From Stutzerimonas stutzeri KOS6 (GTDB lineage Bacteria; Pseudomonadota; Gammaproteobacteria; Pseudomonadales; Pseudomonadaceae): DNA of 64,000 bases. This document shows, piece by piece, positions 60,691 to 64,000 of the stretch. The notes under the pieces were generated by a model. The model was given only the letters and a program-made list of their open reading frames with translations, was not told where the DNA came from and ran no database searches. Each line of letters opens with the position of its first letter. Position 1 is the stretch's first letter. The stretch covers positions 871,281 through 935,280 of the forward strand of contig NZ_KK020675.1 in assembly GCF_000307775.2 (NCBI RefSeq), given 5' to 3'. The position numbers and the translations under genes were made by a program.

Positions 60691-61950
60691 ATGTCGCACA
60701 CCGACGAGCCGCTTGGTCGGCAGGTACTGGCCGGCGCGCAAATGCTTTTCGTAGCTTTCGGCGCCCTGGTGCTGATGCCGTTGATCACCGGCATGGACCC
60801 CAACGTTGCACTGTTCACCGCAGGTCTGGGCACCCTGTTGTTCCAGCTGGTGACACGGCGCCAGGTTCCGGTATTCCTCGCATCGAGCTTCGCCTTCATC
60901 GCACCGATCATCGCTGCAAAGGGTGAGTTCGGCCTGCCTGCGGTAATGGGTGGCGTCGTGGCGGCGGGACTCGTGTATATCCTGCTCGGCTTCGCCGTAC
61001 GCCTGAAAGGACCGGGATTCATCGACCGCCTGCTGCCACCGGTGGTCATCGCCCCGGTGATCATTTCCATCGGCCTGGCACTGTCGCCCGTGGCGGTGAA
61101 CATGGCCATGGGCAAGGCCGGCGATGGCAGCGCCCAGCTGATTCCGTACGAGACGGCAATGCTCATCTCGATGCCGGCCCTGGTTACCACGCTGCTGGTG
61201 GCCGTGCTGGGCAAGGGCCTGTTCCGCCTGGTGCCGATTCTCGCTGGCGTCGCGGTCGGCTACGGACTGTCGTTCGCCTTCGGCGTAGTCGATACCAGCG
61301 GCATCGCGGCAGCTCCCTGGCTGGCGATGCCCAACTTCATTGCCCCGGAGTTCAACATCGGCGCCATCCTGTTCATGGTCCCGGTCGCCCTCGCACCGGC
61401 CATCGAGCATATCGGCGGCGTGGTTGCGATCGGCAGCGTGACGGGCAACAACTACGTCAAGAAGCCCGGCTTGCACCGCACCCTGTTCGGCGATGGCGTG
61501 GCTACGTCTGCGGCCGGCTTGTTCGGTGGCCCACCGAACACGACCTACGCCGAAGTGACCGGCGCCGTGATGCTGACCAAGAACTACAACCCGAAGATCA
61601 TGACCTGGGCGGCGGTATTCGCCATCGCCCTGGCGTTCATCGGCAAGTTCGGCGCCGGGCTGCTGAGCATCCCGGTCCCGGTGATGGGCGGCATCCTCTG
61701 CCTGCTGTTCGGCTCGATTGCCGTGGTCGGCCTGAGCACGCTGATCCGGCACCAGGTCGATCTGTCCGAAGCACGCAACCTGATCATCGTCTCGGTGACG
61801 CTGGTGTTCGGAATCGGTGGCATGGCGATCGGCTATGGCGAGTTCACCCTGTCCGGCATCTCGCTGTGCGCGATCATCGCGCTGCTGCTCAATCTCTTGC
61901 TGCCGGGCGGCGATGGCTGGCGCAACAAGCAATTGGACGACCGCGTTTGA
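60691..61950 (+). CDS. uraA: Uracil permease (NCS2 family)
   Basis: 419 residues, about 14 membrane helices, of the uracil-xanthine (NCS2) transporter family. The binding-site segment LAPAIEHIGGVVAIG and the NTTYAEVTGAVMLTKNYNP motif identify UraA. It brings in uracil for Upp, encoded just upstream. A palindromic intergenic sequence follows at 61979-62010. Confidence 0.95.
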   Translation: MSHTDEPLGRQVLAGAQMLFVAFGALVLMPLITGMDPNVALFTAGLGTLLFQLVTRRQVPVFLASSFAFIAPIIAAKGEFGLPAVMGGVVAAGLVYILLGFAVRLKGPGFIDRLLPPVVIAPVIISIGLALSPVAVNMAMGKAGDGSAQLIPYETAMLISMPALVTTLLVAVLGKGLFRLVPILAGVAVGYGLSFAFGVVDTSGIAAAPWLAMPNFIAPEFNIGAILFMVPVALAPAIEHIGGVVAIGSVTGNNYVKKPGLHRTLFGDGVATSAAGLFGGPPNTTYAEVTGAVMLTKNYNPKIMTWAAVFAIALAFIGKFGAGLLSIPVPVMGGILCLLFGSIAVVGLSTLIRHQVDLSEARNLIIVSVTLVFGIGGMAIGYGEFTLSGISLCAIIALLLNLLLPGGDGWRNKQLDDRV

Positions 61951-61978
61951 GGCCAGCGCGCCGCTGATGCGGACTCCG

Positions 61979-62010
61979 CAGGTTGGGTTGAGCCGACGAA
62001 CCCCAACCTG
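61979..62010. repeat. Intergenic inverted repeat after uraA
   Basis: CAGGTTGGG(TT) pairs with AACCCCAACCTG, followed by a second GC-rich hairpin. It resembles the short GTTGGG-type palindromes scattered in Pseudomonas intergenic regions. It may act as terminator or as a repeat element; there is no T run. Confidence 0.5.
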
Positions 62011-62188
62011 TGGGATATCAGGCCTTTAGCGGGGCTTCGGCGTTACCCGACGCCGGGCTTCGCCGCTGCGCGGCTCAGGCTGCGCATCCCCGCCCCAACC
62101 TGCCTCGCCATGGACTTTCACATCGTCGATACAGGGCCGCTCGGCATTCATGCGCCAATCATGCCGGGAAACTCGCTACACTGCCGCG

Positions 62189-62494
62189 ATGAACGAAATC
62201 CCCCACCTGCAGGTGAACGAACCCGCCGTGAGCTGCGCCACGTGCGCTGCCTGCTGCTGCCGCCTCGAAGTACTGCTGTTCAGCGACACCGGTGTTCCGG
62301 AGCGCTATATCGACACCGACAGCTGGGGCGCGCAAGTCATGCTGCGGCTGGAGGATGGCTGGTGCGCGGCGCTCGATCGCGACAGCATGCGCTGCACGAT
62401 CTACGAAAACCGCCCGCTGATCTGCCGGGAGTTCGAACTGGGTTCGGATGATTGCCGGGAAGAACGCAAGGGCAGCGCCACCGCCTACTGCTGA
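62189..62494 (+). CDS. YkgJ family cysteine-cluster protein
   Basis: 101 residues with a cysteine-rich motif CATCAACCCR near 16-25 and further Cys in RCTIYENRPLICREFELGSDDC, the pattern of the CxxCxxCC (YkgJ, UPF0153) family that probably binds zinc or an iron-sulphur cluster. The function is unknown. Start at ATG 62189, no strong ribosome site. Confidence 0.88.
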   Translation: MNEIPHLQVNEPAVSCATCAACCCRLEVLLFSDTGVPERYIDTDSWGAQVMLRLEDGWCAALDRDSMRCTIYENRPLICREFELGSDDCREERKGSATAYC

Positions 62495-62543
62495 TCACCG
62501 TCGCAGAGCCCGTGCAAAGCCCTGCAACGGTACGCGGCCGTGC

Positions 62544-63062
62544 CTAGAAGGCCATCCGGTAATGCAGCGCGTAGCTCTCGATCCCATCGTTCGGCTGCTT
62601 GATGCCGGCGTTGGAATAGTGGATCGCCCGCACGCCCACTTCATGGCCACCGGCGAAACGCAGGCCGGCACCGATCCGGTCTTCGAACTGGAACGATGAG
62701 CCCAATCGGTTGCCCTCGACCTCGGTGTTTTCGAACGCTGCCACGCCGATGCCTGCCTCGACGTACGGCTTGACCGACTCACCGGCGAACTCGTAGACGA
62801 ACACCGGAGCCAGCGAAATGCTGTGGTTGCTCGACGACTCGTCGCCCTCCCAGTAGGTGTAACCGGCATCCCAGTAGCCGGTCAGCCGGCCCACTCCGGT
62901 CTGGAACCAGCTGGTGCCGAAATCGAATTGGGCGCCCAGCCGATAGGTCATGGTCGATTCGCCGCTCTGGCCGACCGCTGCGGTGAAGTCGACAGCGTGA
63001 GCAGCCGCCATCTGCCCGACGGAAAACGCTGCCACCGCAGCCAGGGAGAACAGTTTTTTCAT
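62544..63062 (-). CDS. pagL: Lipid A 3-O-deacylase PagL
   Basis: 172 residues with a signal peptide (cleaved after AAAHA, about 23) and an eight-stranded outer-membrane barrel. The catalytic triad residues His148, Ser150 and Glu162 lie in AIHYSNAGIKQPNDGIE. The enzyme removes the 3-O-linked acyl chain from lipid A and softens its recognition by host receptors. The AAGGA ribosome site lies eight bases upstream. Its neighbour murI is as in P. aeruginosa as I recall. Confidence 0.95.
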   Translation of the reverse strand: MKKLFSLAAVAAFSVGQMAAAHAVDFTAAVGQSGESTMTYRLGAQFDFGTSWFQTGVGRLTGYWDAGYTYWEGDESSSNHSISLAPVFVYEFAGESVKPYVEAGIGVAAFENTEVEGNRLGSSFQFEDRIGAGLRFAGGHEVGVRAIHYSNAGIKQPNDGIESYALHYRMAF

Positions 63063-63147
63063 GGAAACGTCCTTATAAATGCACTGCTTTGTTTGGTTAT
63101 CTTTTTTTGCCAGCATACGTTGAGAAACCCTCTCGCGCCGGGAGTTC

Positions 63148-63942
63148 CTAGTTCGCAAAGAACTCGACGACGCCGTTTCCCCCCCAAAGTATAGGCAGCA
63201 CCCGGGCCATTCGCCGGGGATCGCCGCTGCAATAGAACCGGTGACTGGCTTCGCCAATGGAGAAAAGCTGGCGCTCTGCCAGGCGCTCGCCCAAGTGTCG
63301 CGCGACTGCCGCACCGGTATCGATCAGCCGGATATCGCCCGGGATCAGCGTTGCCAGTAGCGGGCGGATGAAGGGGTAATGCGTGCATCCCAGGATCAGC
63401 GTGTCACACCCCTGCTCCAGCAGCGGCTCGACCCAGGCCAAAAGCATGGCGCTGAGCTCGGCACTGTCCAGATCGCCCGCCTCGATGCGCTCCACCAGCC
63501 CGGGGCACGGCTGCGTGATGACGCGCACGTCCGCGGCGAAGCGATCGAGCAACGCGGCAAACCTGGCGCTCTTCAGCGTGCCGGTGGTGGCAAGTACGCC
63601 GACCACACCGCTGCGCGTGGCCAAGGCCGCCGGCTTGACCGCCGGCTCCATGCCGATGATCGGCAGCTGCGGATAATGTTCACGCAACTCGTTGATCCCA
63701 GCGGCCGTCGCGGTGTTGCAGGCCAGCACCAGCGCCTTGGCACCGCGCTCGACGAGAAAAGCGGCAATGACGCGGCAGCGCTCGCGGATGTATTCCGGGC
63801 TTTTTTCGCCATAGGGCACATGCGCGCTGTCCGCCAGGTAGAGCAGCGACTCATGGTGCAGGCGCTGACGAATCTCGCGCAGGACCGAAAGCCCCCCGAC
63901 GCCGGAATCGAAAACGCCAATGGGCGCCGCGCTTTCAGCCAT
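63148..63942 (-). CDS. murI: Glutamate racemase
   Basis: 264 residues. Makes D-glutamate for peptidoglycan. The two catalytic Cys lie in [10 protein letters not shown] and LGCTHYPF, with the DSGVGGLSV loop near residue 8. I take ATG 63942; an in-frame GTG at 63954 is possible, and neither has a clear ribosome site. The start overlaps the end of moeB by eight bases, implying one transcript running from the right. Confidence 0.93.
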   Translation of the reverse strand: MAESAAPIGVFDSGVGGLSVLREIRQRLHHESLLYLADSAHVPYGEKSPEYIRERCRVIAAFLVERGAKALVLACNTATAAGINELREHYPQLPIIGMEPAVKPAALATRSGVVGVLATTGTLKSARFAALLDRFAADVRVITQPCPGLVERIEAGDLDSAELSAMLLAWVEPLLEQGCDTLILGCTHYPFIRPLLATLIPGDIRLIDTGAAVARHLGERLAERQLFSIGEASHRFYCSGDPRRMARVLPILWGGNGVVEFFAN

Positions 63943-64000
63943 TGGCACAGCCACACACCGCGCATTGTGGATCGCGCCTGACCCGCAATTCGCGGAAGCG
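63935..64000 (-). CDS. moeB: C-terminus of MoeB-like molybdopterin-synthase adenylyltransferase (partial)
   Basis: The minus strand enters at the right edge and ends at TGA 63935-63937. It encodes 21 residues with [12 protein letters not shown], the zinc-binding C-x-x-C tail of MoeB proteins. MoeB adenylates the sulphur carrier MoaD in molybdenum cofactor synthesis. It would precede murI, as in P. aeruginosa. Confidence 0.75.
   Translation of the reverse strand, partial: RFRELRVRRDPQCAVCGCANG

Overview
The window is chromosomal DNA of a high-GC gammaproteobacterium of the Pseudomonas type, most likely the P. stutzeri (Stutzerimonas) group. From memory of the PAO1 map, the order argP, argO, sodB, bifA, lemA, imelysin cluster, mexVW, groEL/ES, fxsA, HugZ-like, SDR, DUF481, ampG, mscS, yajQ, response regulator, panE, histidine kinase, cob adenosyltransferase, ahpF/ahpC, Nudix-ThiE, argJ, secA, dciA resembles P. 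aeruginosa roughly PA4363 to PA4405. The right end (hpt, upp, uraA, pagL, murI, moeB) resembles PA4645 to PA4663. I see no tRNA, rRNA, CRISPR array, insertion sequence or phage genes.

Layout. 1-6242: a clipped gene end, urea transporter, DUF2188 protein, KGG-repeat stress peptide, pncB, a membrane diguanylate cyclase, a coiled-coil membrane protein and a small conserved ORF. 6252-11984: argP/argO, sodB with a long structured upstream region, bifA and a spermidine-synthase-like gene. 11997-18804: the lemA/GIDE pair facing a four-gene envelope operon (imelysin lipoprotein, di-haem lipoprotein, second imelysin lipoprotein, Tat-exported DUF1513 protein), probably iron related. 18891-20513: a chemoreceptor gene broken by one in-frame amber codon. 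20738-25001: the mexVW-type efflux pair. 25404-27567: groES-groEL with a sigma-32-type promoter and a structured leader. 27646-33947: fxsA, HugZ-like, SDR, DUF481, alkyltransferase-like, ampG, mscS. 34034-40236: yajQ, a receiver/degenerate-GGDEF regulator, panE, a histidine kinase, a cobalamin adenosyltransferase and a membrane protein with a voltage-sensor-like helix. 40368-44727: hydrolase/DUF3182 pair, ahpF and ahpC (OxyR-like site upstream). 44923-51021: Nudix-ThiE fusion, argJ, secA, dciA. 51141-52336: small genes including a LexA-box-controlled yebG. 52430-58659: MalT-like regulator with DUF1329 and DUF1302 envelope genes. 59231-64000: hpt, upp, uraA, YkgJ-like, pagL, murI and the tail of moeB.

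Themes are oxidative stress (sodB, ahpCF), cyclic-di-GMP signalling (an intact DGC, the phosphodiesterase BifA, a degenerate GGDEF regulator), envelope functions (AmpG, MscS, PagL, MurI, SecA) and nucleotide or cofactor salvage (pncB, hpt, upp-uraA). The best candidates for under-described biology are the imelysin/di-haem/DUF1513 operon, where a near-identical 15-base motif lies upstream of two genes; the MalT-like/DUF1329/DUF1302 locus; and the structured region upstream of sodB. All functional statements rest on reading motifs by eye and on recalled family knowledge; no database search was run.
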